Assembly (NCBI RefSeq): GCF_927904885.1
Contig: NZ_CAKMNW010000001.1
Span: 124,001 to 188,000, forward strand
DNA length: 64,000 nt
Origin: Candidatus Nitrotoga sp. M5
Lineage (GTDB): Bacteria; Pseudomonadota; Gammaproteobacteria; Burkholderiales; Gallionellaceae
Direction of reading: 5' to 3'
Positions within the stretch are counted from its first letter, which is position 1, and every line of letters begins with the position of its first letter. The notes under the pieces are model-generated. The model was not told the DNA's origin, ran no database searches, and was given only the letters and a program-made list of their open reading frames with translations. A program made the position numbers and the translations under genes. Of this stretch, positions 10,768-19,135 are shown one piece after another.

Positions 10768-10853
10768 CAGCCTGTCGGACTTAAAAAATCGTAGCGCGAA
10801 ACTAGCTGAGCGAGGGTATATTTGCGGCCAACTTCCTTTAAGTTCGCGTGCTG
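10768..10853. mobile_element. Short copy of the CAGCCTGTCGGACTT element family
   Basis: The left end CAGCCTGTCGGACTT directly follows CTAG (10764-10767). The following AAAAAATCGTAG and GCTGAGCG match the inner ends of the other copies. The right end, AACTTCCTTTAAGTTCGCG, is imperfect. At about 86 bp this is an internally deleted, non-coding copy. Confidence 0.6.
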
Positions 10854-10958
10854 CTAAAGCGCACAATTAGTGTCCGCGTGAAAGCAAGATGTCTCGCGTG
10901 GCATGTAACATACCGATTTTAATTCACTGCGCATAATAAATTCAGGAGTTTGCACTGC

Positions 10959-13900
10959 ATGGAAAGCTTAAATTCTCAGCAACCTATCACAGGTATTGAT
11001 AGTGGAGTAACGCCGCCCCCAGTTTTAAAACTGGGATTCGGAATGCAATTTGAAGATCTCTACAGCTGTGATGAGCTGCCCCGTATCGACTCTTATTTCC
11101 TGGCCGAACTTGCTAAAAGCGAACCATTACTGGCGGAAAAACTGGCAGCAGCGCGTAAAGCACCGGATCAGCTGACGCACCTGGAAGAATCTCAGCTCAT
11201 CATTAGCCTGGCCCCGCATTTGGAAGATTTTCTTGGTCAATTATTTAATATTCAGATTGCGGTACGCAAGTCGGCGGAACAACACCATGAGCTAGCGCCA
11301 CTGTTCCACTGCAAACGCCTTTTTGTGCAGCGTAAAGCCATGCAAAAGTACAAGGCAGCTGATGCCGCAGCTTTCGATGGCGACGCCCTCGCAACTGAGT
11401 TGTTACAAAATTTCGGCGATGCCACTGGTGAAATGAGCGAATTACTTTTTGCCCAGCAGGTTAACACCTGGCTTGATGCAGAGGCAGAAAATATCGACAA
11501 GATTGATACTGCAATGCGTTACGCGGCTTGGGCGGTGCATACCACGACTGGGAAACAACGCCACGGGCACGGAGTATTATTCAAGATACCTGCCAAGCTC
11601 GATTTCCAACGCCTGGTGCCTATCATTCCAGTAGAAAATGTTCCATATACCGCGCATCGTCTGGCGGATAGCCATCTGCGTGATCGCGAAGGTTTCGCCC
11701 TTACTGACCAAGGTACGAACTTAGCTGGCGCCATGGGTGAAGCTAATTACTGCATCTGGTGCCATGAACAAGGCAAGGACTCCTGCTCGATTGGACTGCG
11801 GGAGAAAGCAGGTGTTGCTGACGCTCCCCCTCCATTCAAAAAAAGCACGTTTGGAATTCCGCTGGCAGGTTGTCCTGTGGATGAAAAAATTTCAGAATTT
11901 CATAAAGTTAAAGCGTCCGGTTGTGCATTGGGTGCCTTGGCTATCATCGCAATAGATAATCCAATGTGCGCCGCAACCGGCCATCGTATTTGCAATGACT
12001 GCATGAAATCATGTATCTATCAAAAGCAAGAACCGGTAAATATTCCGCAATCTGAGACACGGTCATTGAAGGATGTTCTAGAGCTACCGTGGGGCTTTGA
12101 AATTTATAGCCTGCTCACCCGTTGGAATCCCCTTAATATTCGCCGTCCCTACCCGCATGCTAGCACCGGTAAGCGCGTGCTTGTGGTCGGCATGGGACCT
12201 GCCGGTTTTACACTGGCACATCATTTGATGAACGATGGCCATATTGTTGTCGGTGTCGACGGTTTGAAAATCGAGCCGTTGCCTGGCGATTTATCTGGCG
12301 TGGATGCAGATGGCAATCGAGTGGCATTTAGTCCAGTCTACGATGCAAGCGAATTGAAAGAGCCGCTGGACAACAGAGTTATGGCCGGCTTTGGTGGAGT
12401 GGCCGAGTATGGAATTACAGTTCGATGGGATAAGAATTTCCTTAAAATCATTCGCCTGCTGCTGGAACGACGCACTCAGTTCGCGCTACTCGGTGGCGTA
12501 CGTTTCGGTGGAACCATTACTGCCGAAAGTGCTTTTGAGTCAGGCTTCGATCATGTTGCACTAGCTGCTGGCGCTGGCCGTCCTACATTGCTCGACATAC
12601 CTAACGGCATGGCATGTGGTGTTCGCACTGCGTCTGATTTTTTGATGGCATTGCAATTGACAGGGGCCGCCAAGTCAGACTCCATCGCCAACATGCAAGT
12701 TCGCTTACCTGTTGTGGTAATCGGTGGTGGCTTGACTGCGATTGATACAGCCACTGAATCTCTCGCCTATTATCCGGTGCAAGTTGAGAAATTCCTTTGC
12801 CGTTACGAAAAGCTGATAGCTGAAAAGGGTGAGGCTGCATTGCGTAGCATGTGGACGGCGGATGAAACAATCATAGGCGACGAGTTTTTGAGTCACGCTC
12901 GTGCTATACGCGCGGAGCGGGCAATGGCCGTGAGTGAAGGACGTAACCCCAACATCCTCCAGCTTATTAAATCATGGGGGGGCGTCACATTGGCCTATCG
13001 CAAGCGCCTGGTCGACAGCCCTTCATATACCCTCAATCATGAGGAAGTGGAAAAAGCGCTGGAGGAAGGAATCTATTTTGCTGAAGGTTTGACACCAGTG
13101 AAGGTAGAGGTGGACTCCAATGGCAATGCGATTGCCATGGAGGTAATGCACCAAGTAATTAATTCCGAGGGAGCATGGCAGAAAGCCGGGCTAATACAGC
13201 TACCTGCACACACCATCTTTGTGGCTGCGGGTACCCAACCAAACACAGTCCTGGCACGTGAATTTCCAGAAAAATTCAAGCTTGATGGACGTTACTTCCA
13301 GGCCTGCGACGAACAAGGAGAGCCCGTCACACCCGAGCGTAGTAATACCAAACCGGCGCAGGCACACGTGCTGCAGTACAAGCACCATGATGGCCGTTTC
13401 ATCAGCTTTTTCGGAGACCTGCATCCTTCTTATTCCGGCAACGTAGTCAAGGCCATGGGTAGTGCAAAGCAGGGTTATCCGGTGTTGAGCAGAGTGTTGT
13501 CACGGGTTTCCGCTGCAGATAAAGGCAGCGATCAGGATTTTCTTGCACGCCTGAGCAACGATCTGCGCGCCACCATACATCAAGTGATCCGACTTACCCC
13601 TACCATCATAGAAGTAATCGTCAAGGCGCCTGCTGCGGCGCGAAATTTTCAACCGGGGCAATTTTATCGCCTGCAGAATTATGAGACTAGTGCCTCACAA
13701 GTCGATGGTACACGTATGGTCATGGAAGGTTTAGCCTTGACCGGTGCATGGGTTGATGCCGAGCAAGGTTTGCTCTCTACTATTGTGCTGGAAATGGGTG
13801 GTTCTTCGCAGTTATGTGCAGCGCTGAAGCCCGGTGAACCAGTAGTACTTATGGGGCCAACTGGCACGCCTACTGAAATTGTGCCGGGTGAAACAGTGAT

Positions 13901-14543
13901 GCTGGTTGGTGGAGGCTTGGGCAACGCCGTGCTATTTTCCATCGGCAAGGCATTCCGTAGCGTCGGCTCTAAGGTACTTTACTTTGCTGGCTACAAAAAA
14001 ATGATAGACCGATACAAGGTCGAAGACATTGAAATGGCCGCTGATGTAGTAATTTGGTGCTGCGATGAAGCGCCCGGATTTACACCGGATCGCCCCCAGG
14101 ACCGAACTTATGTAGGTAACATCGTGCAGGCTATCAAAGCCTATGCCAGCGATGAACTAGGACATCAAGACCTTGCGGTGAATCAGGTCGATCGCATCAT
14201 TGCGATTGGTTCAGACAGGATGATGGCTGCTGTTGCAGGAGCCCGTCATAGCGAGCTGAAACCTTATATGAAACCGGATCACCACGCCTATGGTTCTATC
14301 AATTCACCAATGCAATGCATGATGAAAGAGATTTGCGGCCAGTGCATTCAAGAACACTTCGATATTACGACTGGGGAAAAGACCTATGTATTCTCCTGTT
14401 TTAACCAGGATCAGAGACTGGATTGCGTGAACTTCCCCGGTTTGAATGCACGGCTCAAGCAAAATACCGTGCAGGAAAAACTTACCGCACAATGGATAGA
14501 GCATTGCATCGAACAAGATGATATGTTGACGGGTGCATCTTAA
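10959..14543 (+). CDS. Large FAD/Fe-S oxidoreductase resembling a fused NfnB-NfnA transhydrogenase
   Basis: I take the ATG at 10959 (1194 residues), with AGGAG 10 bases upstream, over a TTG at 10950. The first ~260 residues are not recognised. Next comes a cysteine-rich stretch (about residues 265-352: CIWCHEQGKDSC, GCPVDEK, CNDCMKSC) like the Fe-S domain of GltD, DPD and NfnB. The FAD and NAD(P) Rossmann motifs VVGMGPAGFTLA and VVVIGGGLTAIDTATE follow. The C-terminal ~330 residues look like PyrK/NfnA: an FNR-type fold with VMLVGGGLGNAVL and final cysteines CMMKEICGQC, SCFNQDQRLDC for a 2Fe-2S cluster. GltD-like plus PyrK-like is the architecture of NfnAB (NADH-dependent ferredoxin:NADP oxidoreductase). 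The adjacent pnt operon supports a role in pyridine-nucleotide balance. Function is inferred. Confidence 0.72.
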   Translation: MESLNSQQPITGIDSGVTPPPVLKLGFGMQFEDLYSCDELPRIDSYFLAELAKSEPLLAEKLAAARKAPDQLTHLEESQLIISLAPHLEDFLGQLFNIQIAVRKSAEQHHELAPLFHCKRLFVQRKAMQKYKAADAAAFDGDALATELLQNFGDATGEMSELLFAQQVNTWLDAEAENIDKIDTAMRYAAWAVHTTTGKQRHGHGVLFKIPAKLDFQRLVPIIPVENVPYTAHRLADSHLRDREGFALTDQGTNLAGAMGEANYCIWCHEQGKDSCSIGLREKAGVADAPPPFKKSTFGIPLAGCPVDEKISEFHKVKASGCALGALAIIAIDNPMCAATGHRICNDCMKSCIYQKQEPVNIPQSETRSLKDVLELPWGFEIYSLLTRWNPLNIRRPYPHASTGKRVLVVGMGPAGFTLAHHLMNDGHIVVGVDGLKIEPLPGDLSGVDADGNRVAFSPVYDASELKEPLDNRVMAGFGGVAEYGITVRWDKNFLKIIRLLLERRTQFALLGGVRFGGTITAESAFESGFDHVALAAGAGRPTLLDIPNGMACGVRTASDFLMALQLTGAAKSDSIANMQVRLPVVVIGGGLTAIDTATESLAYYPVQVEKFLCRYEKLIAEKGEAALRSMWTADETIIGDEFLSHARAIRAERAMAVSEGRNPNILQLIKSWGGVTLAYRKRLVDSPSYTLNHEEVEKALEEGIYFAEGLTPVKVEVDSNGNAIAMEVMHQVINSEGAWQKAGLIQLPAHTIFVAAGTQPNTVLAREFPEKFKLDGRYFQACDEQGEPVTPERSNTKPAQAHVLQYKHHDGRFISFFGDLHPSYSGNVVKAMGSAKQGYPVLSRVLSRVSAADKGSDQDFLARLSNDLRATIHQVIRLTPTIIEVIVKAPAAARNFQPGQFYRLQNYETSASQVDGTRMVMEGLALTGAWVDAEQGLLSTIVLEMGGSSQLCAALKPGEPVVLMGPTGTPTEIVPGETVMLVGGGLGNAVLFSIGKAFRSVGSKVLYFAGYKKMIDRYKVEDIEMAADVVIWCCDEAPGFTPDRPQDRTYVGNIVQAIKAYASDELGHQDLAVNQVDRIIAIGSDRMMAAVAGARHSELKPYMKPDHHAYGSINSPMQCMMKEICGQCIQEHFDITTGEKTYVFSCFNQDQRLDCVNFPGLNARLKQNTVQEKLTAQWIEHCIEQDDMLTGAS

Positions 14544-14894
14544 TGATAAAATCGATCGTTTATGGTTTCATTGCAACAAATAACATAAAGAAACTTTTCG
14601 CCTGATAATTCAACTCGGAGGAGAAACTATGGCAAGTCAATCTTCTCCACCGATAGAAACGGGAATTGTGTTCAGGGATGAGGGAATAGCAATGTTCCGT
14701 TTTTTGAGGTGCTGGCAGGGTGAGTACAAGGCGTTTCGCGTTCAGTGTGTTTAGCACACATGTGAAGAACAACAACGCAACACACCCTCAACTCATCAAA
14801 AAATGGAATTTTGCTTGTTTCCTGACCCCTTAAGTGACTTGAATAATTACTTCTGCCCGGTAGACTCGGGCCTTATTAAAAGAGGAGATGTTTC
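14544..14894. other. Intergenic region with a possible tiny gene
   Basis: A 41-codon open frame at 14629-14754 starts MASQSSPPIETG and has an excellent GGAGGAG ribosome site (14617-14623). Part of it (14672-14705) resembles DNA just after the ankyrin gene near 43970, so it may be a repeat relic rather than a gene. A weak hairpin GCCCG/CGGGC precedes pntAA. Confidence 0.35.
14629..14754 (+). CDS. Possible 41-residue small protein, unrecognised
   Basis: ATG is preceded by GGAGGAG with 5-base spacing, unusually strong for this window. The peptide is MASQSSPPIETG followed by a stretch with FRDEGIAMFRFL and ends in RVQCV. I recognise no family. The only support is the ribosome site. The internal similarity to non-coding DNA near 43970 argues against it. 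Confidence 0.25.
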   Translation: MASQSSPPIETGIVFRDEGIAMFRFLRCWQGEYKAFRVQCV

Positions 14895-16019
14895 ATGCGT
14901 ATAGGGATTCCTAAGGAAACGCACGCAGGTGAAACACGTGTCGCGGCAACGCCCGAAACAGTGAAAAAAATGCTGACCGCTGGCCATGCAGTCATGGTGC
15001 AGCAAGGTGCTGGAGCCGGTGCGTGCATTCCAGATGCAGATTATCAGACAGCAGGGGCCACCTTGGTTAGCGATGCGGAGGTATATGCGCAAGCTGAAAT
15101 CATACTTAAAGTGAAAGCCCCAACTGAGGACGAGCTGGCAAAGCTGGCCGCAAAAACCGTACTGATCGGCTTACTTTCACCTTTTCAGGCGGACTTGGTT
15201 GCAGCCTACGCTAAACAGGGTATTACCGCTTTTGCCATGGAAAAGCTGCCGCGCACGTCACGTGCGCAAGCTATGGACGTGCTTTCCTCGCAAGCAAATA
15301 TTGCCGGATATAAAGCGGTGCTGGTGGCGGCTAATTTATATAATCGGTTTATACCGATGTTAATGACGGCTGCCGGAACAGTGAAGGCAGCGCGCGTGGT
15401 GATATTAGGCGTAGGTGTTGCTGGTTTGCAGGCTATCGCCACTGCAAAACGTATGGGTGCAGTGATTGAGGCATCCGATGTGCGTCCGGCAGCGAAAGAA
15501 CAAGTAGCTTCTCTGGGTGCCAAGTTCATTGACGTGCCTTTTGAAACGGATGAAGAGCGAGAGATTGCTCAAGGCGTTGGCGGCTATGCCCGCCCCATGC
15601 CAGCCAGCTGGATGGAACGTCAAAAGGTAGAAGTTGCCAAACGTGTGGCACAAGCCGACATCGTCATTACCACTGCATTGATTCCGGGTAGAGCCGCACC
15701 TGTGCTGGTAACTGAGGATATGGTCAAATCCATGAAGCCGGGATCCGTGATCGTGGATATGGCTGCTGAAGCAGGCGGCAATTGCCCGTTGTCTGAGGTA
15801 GGAAAGACGGTGGTCAAGCATGGCGTCACGCTGGTCGGTGAAGATAACTTGCCCGCTTTGGTTGCGACAGATGCCAGTGCTTTGTATGCACGCAATCTGC
15901 TTAACTTCCTCAATTTACTATGTGACCCCAAGAACGGTGGCAAAATAAACATCAATCGAGATGACGATATTATCGCCGGATCGTTACTGAGTATTGACGG
16001 AGAAGTAGTTACTAAATAA
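14895..16019 (+). CDS. pntAA: NAD(P) transhydrogenase subunit alpha, part 1 (NAD(H)-binding domain I)
   Basis: This 374-residue protein starts MRIGIPKETHAGETRVAATP, the signature of the alanine dehydrogenase/PntA N-terminal family. It includes the Rossmann motif VVILGVGVAGLQAIATAKRMGA and the mobile-loop region around IVITTALIPGRAAPVLV. It is the NAD(H)-binding domain of the proton-translocating transhydrogenase that reduces NADP with NADH using the proton gradient. AAGAGGAG lies just before the ATG. The alpha chain is split in two genes here, the three-subunit form seen in many proteobacteria outside the enterics. Confidence 0.95.
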   Translation: MRIGIPKETHAGETRVAATPETVKKMLTAGHAVMVQQGAGAGACIPDADYQTAGATLVSDAEVYAQAEIILKVKAPTEDELAKLAAKTVLIGLLSPFQADLVAAYAKQGITAFAMEKLPRTSRAQAMDVLSSQANIAGYKAVLVAANLYNRFIPMLMTAAGTVKAARVVILGVGVAGLQAIATAKRMGAVIEASDVRPAAKEQVASLGAKFIDVPFETDEEREIAQGVGGYARPMPASWMERQKVEVAKRVAQADIVITTALIPGRAAPVLVTEDMVKSMKPGSVIVDMAAEAGGNCPLSEVGKTVVKHGVTLVGEDNLPALVATDASALYARNLLNFLNLLCDPKNGGKININRDDDIIAGSLLSIDGEVVTK

Positions 16020-16089
16020 GTATTTCTCCCTCTCTGAGGGATAATTGGAAGAGGTTAAAGTTTGACAATCTCAACATAGGAGTTTTGAA

Positions 16090-16386
16090 ATGAGTAGTGT
16101 AGTTGATCCTGTAATTATCAATTTGACCGTATTTGTACTGGCTGTGGTGGTTGGCTATCACGTGGTATGGAATGTCACACCTGCGCTACATACGCCGCTA
16201 ATGGCAGTGACCAACGCCATTAGCGGCATTATTATCGTCGGTGCCATGCTGGCGGCTGGGCCTGAACAACTCGACGCAGGTACGATAATGGGCTTAGTCG
16301 CAGTTATGCTGGCGGCAGTTAATGTATTCGGCGGTTTTCTGGTAACGCAACGCATGCTGAGCATGTTCAAAAAGAAAACCAAATAA
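16090..16386 (+). CDS. pntAB: NAD(P) transhydrogenase subunit alpha, part 2 (membrane part)
   Basis: This 98-residue protein has three or four hydrophobic segments ([53 protein letters not shown]) and ends FKKKTK. Length and motifs such as [19 protein letters not shown] match the PntA membrane domain. CATAGGAG precedes the ATG. It sits 70 bases after pntAA. Confidence 0.94.
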   Translation: MSSVVDPVIINLTVFVLAVVVGYHVVWNVTPALHTPLMAVTNAISGIIIVGAMLAAGPEQLDAGTIMGLVAVMLAAVNVFGGFLVTQRMLSMFKKKTK

Positions 16387-16540
16387 GCCAAAACGCCTAT
16401 ATTTCAGACGCGCAGTAGTGATGTGGAACGGCATGAGCCATTAATTTGTGAATGGCTCACTTCTCATTTGCAGGAGCCTCACACCACTTCTTCTGACTTG
16501 CGAGATAAAGCAGTTACAAAATAATAATCAAGGAAAATAT

Positions 16541-17920
16541 ATGTCGGCAAATTTTGTTGCATTAGCCTATCTAGTCGCCGCAGTCTTGTTCATCCTGGCA
16601 CTGAAAGGCTTGAGCTCTCCAATTTCCGCACGGAACGGAAACATGTTCGGCATGATAGGCATGGCCATTGCGGTGCTTACCACGCTGACTATCACCCAGA
16701 ACCTGGTTTATATTGTGCTTGCCATCATTGTGGGTGGATCAATCGGTGCAGTGGTCGCCCGACGTATTCAAATGACAGCCATGCCGGAATTGGTGGCGGC
16801 AATGCACTCACTGGTCGGTTTAGCGGCGGTGCTGGTCGCCATGTCCGCGTTTTATAATCCAGTCGCATACGGCATCGCGCCGTTGCATGCCAGCAACCTG
16901 ATTGAATTATTCATCGGCACGTTTGTTGGTGCGATCACCTTCACCGGTTCCATCATCGCATTCGGCAAATTATCCGGCAAACTTGGCAGCAAGCCGCTGC
17001 ACTTTACGGGTCAACACTGGTTTAACCTGTTTTTGGGTGCTGTAATGATCGCCTTCGGCATCATGTTCATTGTTACGGAAAGCTGGACGCCGTTTCTGAT
17101 CATGATTGCTTTGGCGCTCGCGCTGGGCGTGCTACTGATTATGCCGATTGGCGGGGCGGACATGCCAGTAGTCGTATCCATGCTTAACTCCTATTCCGGA
17201 TGGGCAGCAGCGGGCATTGGCTTTACCCTGAATAATAATATGCTGATTATTGCCGGTTCATTAGTGGGCAGCTCTGGCGCGATTCTCTCTTACATTATGT
17301 GTAAGGCAATGAACCGATCCTTCTTCAATGTAATTCTCGGTGGCTTTGGTGGTGATGATGCAGCGGGACCCGCTGGCGCGGTCGAACAGCGACCAGTGCG
17401 TAGCGGCAGCGCGGATGACGCTGCATTCCTGATGGGCAATGCGGGTAGCGTTATCATCGTGCCGGGCTATGGTTTGGCAGTAGCGCGGGCACAACATGCA
17501 ATCAATGAGATGTCTAATCTTTTAATCGAAAATGGCGTCAATGTGCGTTATGCCATTCACCCTGTGGCTGGACGTATGCCAGGGCATATGAACGTGCTTT
17601 TGGCTGAAGCTGAAGTGCCGTACGATCAAGTGCTTGAAATGGACGAGATCAATAACGAATTTGCTGATACGGATGTAGTGCTGGTCATCGGCGCCAACGA
17701 TGTGGTGAATCCTGCAGCCAAGACCGACCCGCAATGTCCTATTTATGGCATGCCGATCATTGATGCACACAAGGCTCGTACCATTCTGGTAGTGAAGCGT
17801 AGCATGGCTGTTGGCTATGCTGGACTGGACAATGATTTGTTCTACTTAGACAAAACCATGATGGTGTTTGGCGATGCCAAAAAAGTAGTCGAGGACATCA
17901 TCAAGGCGTTACAGAACTAA
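16541..17920 (+). CDS. pntB: NAD(P) transhydrogenase subunit beta
   Basis: The ATG at 16541 follows AAGGAAAATAT and gives 459 residues starting MSANFVALAYLVAAVLFI. An upstream in-frame start at 16448 would add 31 residues with no family match. Eight or nine membrane helices make domain II. The soluble C-terminal domain III binds NADP(H), with IIVPGYGLAVARAQHA, IHPVAGRMPGHMNVLLAEA and VVLVIGANDVVNPAA. It completes the pntAA-pntAB-pntB operon and is followed by a strong terminator. Confidence 0.96.
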   Translation: MSANFVALAYLVAAVLFILALKGLSSPISARNGNMFGMIGMAIAVLTTLTITQNLVYIVLAIIVGGSIGAVVARRIQMTAMPELVAAMHSLVGLAAVLVAMSAFYNPVAYGIAPLHASNLIELFIGTFVGAITFTGSIIAFGKLSGKLGSKPLHFTGQHWFNLFLGAVMIAFGIMFIVTESWTPFLIMIALALALGVLLIMPIGGADMPVVVSMLNSYSGWAAAGIGFTLNNNMLIIAGSLVGSSGAILSYIMCKAMNRSFFNVILGGFGGDDAAGPAGAVEQRPVRSGSADDAAFLMGNAGSVIIVPGYGLAVARAQHAINEMSNLLIENGVNVRYAIHPVAGRMPGHMNVLLAEAEVPYDQVLEMDEINNEFADTDVVLVIGANDVVNPAAKTDPQCPIYGMPIIDAHKARTILVVKRSMAVGYAGLDNDLFYLDKTMMVFGDAKKVVEDIIKALQN

Positions 17921-17946
17921 GTTACTACATGATTTTGTTTTAGAAT

Positions 17947-17972
17947 AAAAGTCCCGGCATGCCGGGACTTTT
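17947..17972 (+). terminator. Strong rho-independent terminator of the pnt operon
   Basis: A perfect 26-base palindrome (AAAAGTCCCGGCA and its complement) is followed by T-rich sequence ATTTTG, 27 bases after the pntB stop. The A and T flanks make it potentially bidirectional. Confidence 0.85.
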
Positions 17973-18035
17973 ATTTTGTCCAACAGGGCTAAGATGTTTC
18001 GTATGCAACATGGAGGATAACTGTGATGTCAAGAC

Positions 18036-18097
18036 TTACCCCCCTTTATCTAATATTGCTTCATAGTAGCGTATTTAATATTACTCTGATCCCAATT
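18036..18097. repeat. Solitary right end of the RAYT element family
   Basis: This 62-bp stretch matches the region between the RAYT start codon and the right end of the intact copy (30765-30826): CTTTATCTAATATTGC and then AATATTACTCTGATCCCAAT. No transposase is attached. Confidence 0.6.
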
Positions 18098-18278
18098 ATT
18101 TAAAATGCTTAGTGGCATTCAGGCCTGAGCAAAACCTTGTACATACGCGGATGCGCCAGAATATAATGAATACCGTGCCCACCCCCACCGTCAGACCGCG
18201 TCTATCAAACATTCTGCGGCACGTAACACGATAGAATGGCGTCACAATTACGTTTTAATCAAGTTAAAGGAATGTCAT

Positions 18279-18605
18279 ATGCGCATTAAAGAAACTATCG
18301 AAAGTAAGCTGCAAATACTGCAACCCGAGTTTTTAGAAGTTATCAATGAAAGTCAGAATCACAATGTCCCGCCAGGATCTGAGTCTCACTTCAAAGCAAC
18401 CGTTGTTTCAGAAGCGTTTCAAGGAAAAATGCTAGTCGCACGCCATCGAATGGTTAACGATATTCTGGCTGATGAACTCGCGCAGTCAATTCATGCCCTG
18501 GCTTTGCACACGATGACAATGGAGGAGTGGTTTAAAAAAGGAGGGACGTCCACCGCATCTCCACCCTGTCTTGGCGGTTCTGCATCTGAAGGTAATAAAC
18601 GGTAA
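18279..18605 (+). CDS. bolA: BolA family protein
   Basis: This 108-residue protein starts [21 protein letters not shown] and contains [26 protein letters not shown] and [13 protein letters not shown]. These are the BolA fold with the helix-turn-helix-like segment and the conserved His used with monothiol glutaredoxins. It should act in iron-sulfur or redox regulation and stress morphology. AAAGGA precedes the ATG. The Gly/Ser-rich C-terminal tail is longer than needed for the fold. Confidence 0.88.
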   Translation: MRIKETIESKLQILQPEFLEVINESQNHNVPPGSESHFKATVVSEAFQGKMLVARHRMVNDILADELAQSIHALALHTMTMEEWFKKGGTSTASPPCLGGSASEGNKR

Positions 18606-18616
18606 TGCGCCGTTAT

Positions 18617-18657
18617 GCGGTAAAGGGCTTTGACCCGAATGGCACTAAGTTAATGGG
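18617..18657. repeat. REP-like sequence (CTTAGTGGCATT family), copy 1
   Basis: On the minus strand it reads TTAACTTAGTGCCATTCGGG then TCAAAGCCCTTTACC. It is inverted relative to copy 2 at 18732-18770. A third related copy occurs near 38803-38837 and a weaker one near 18105. Confidence 0.45.
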
Positions 18658-18731
18658 CTTCAGCATAGTTAAAACAATAGGTTAAGCCAGCATTTGCGCG
18701 AGTTTCACATTAGTCTAACCTTGCTAACAAA

Positions 18732-18770
18732 GCTTAACTTAGTGGCATTTGGCTTTGACCCCTTTAGTTA
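18732..18770. repeat. REP-like sequence (CTTAGTGGCATT family), copy 2
   Basis: It reads TTAACTTAGTGGCATTTGGC then TTTGACCCCTTTAGTTAA. The integron integrase open frame on the minus strand terminates inside this repeat, so the repeat marks the truncation breakpoint. Confidence 0.45.
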
Positions 18771-19001
18771 ATTCTGAGTAGAGCTGGCCATATTACGCTT
18801 AGTCGCTAGGTAGGGTAAAAACTTCTCCACCTCAGCAGAGCCCATTTCTGTTGGATGATGCTTGCTATTAAAAATATTGTATTGTTTAATCCATGAAATG
18901 TAGGTATTTTCTGTGTTTAGACTATAGTGTTTGTAGCGAATTTTATCGCGTACTTGATCCAGTAATTTTTTAGCAGGCAGTGATGTCATATTTTCTTGCA
19001 T
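18768..19001 (-). pseudogene. intI: Integron integrase, N-terminal fragment
   Basis: Only 77 residues remain of a protein that is normally about 320. SLPAKKLLDQVRDKIR, HYSLNTENTYISWIKQY and HHPTEMGSAEVEKFLPYLA match the N-terminal core-binding domain of IntI tyrosine recombinases. The match ends at SSTQN followed by a stop within a REP-like repeat. The catalytic domain (R-H-R-Y) is missing, so it cannot recombine. The gene points away from the cassettes on the plus strand, the normal integron geometry. Confidence 0.85.
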
Positions 19002-19060
19002 TCGCTGTCTTATTTACTTTAAAAAAAATATTTATAATTAATAGGATTATTAACTATGAG

Positions 19061-19123
19061 CAAGATCATACGACATGTCGGCATTATTATTGGACAAAAA
19101 ATGTCGTATATATGACGTTAGGC
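19061..19123 (+). other. attI: Probable integron attI site
   Basis: The region lies between the 5' end of the intI fragment and the first cassette. It ends with the core site GTTAGGC (19117-19123) where cassettes insert. An inverted repeat ATACGACAT (19068-19076) and ATGTCGTAT (19101-19109) precedes the core. Position and core fit attI; sequence similarity to known attI sites was not tested. Confidence 0.6.
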
Positions 19124-19135
19124 CTCACAAAACAC

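Noticed and set aside
18025..18102. Open frame MSRLTPLYLILLHS.. with a GGAGG ribosome-like site
   Set aside because: It reads through the solitary RAYT end (18036-18097), so it is an accident of the repeat.
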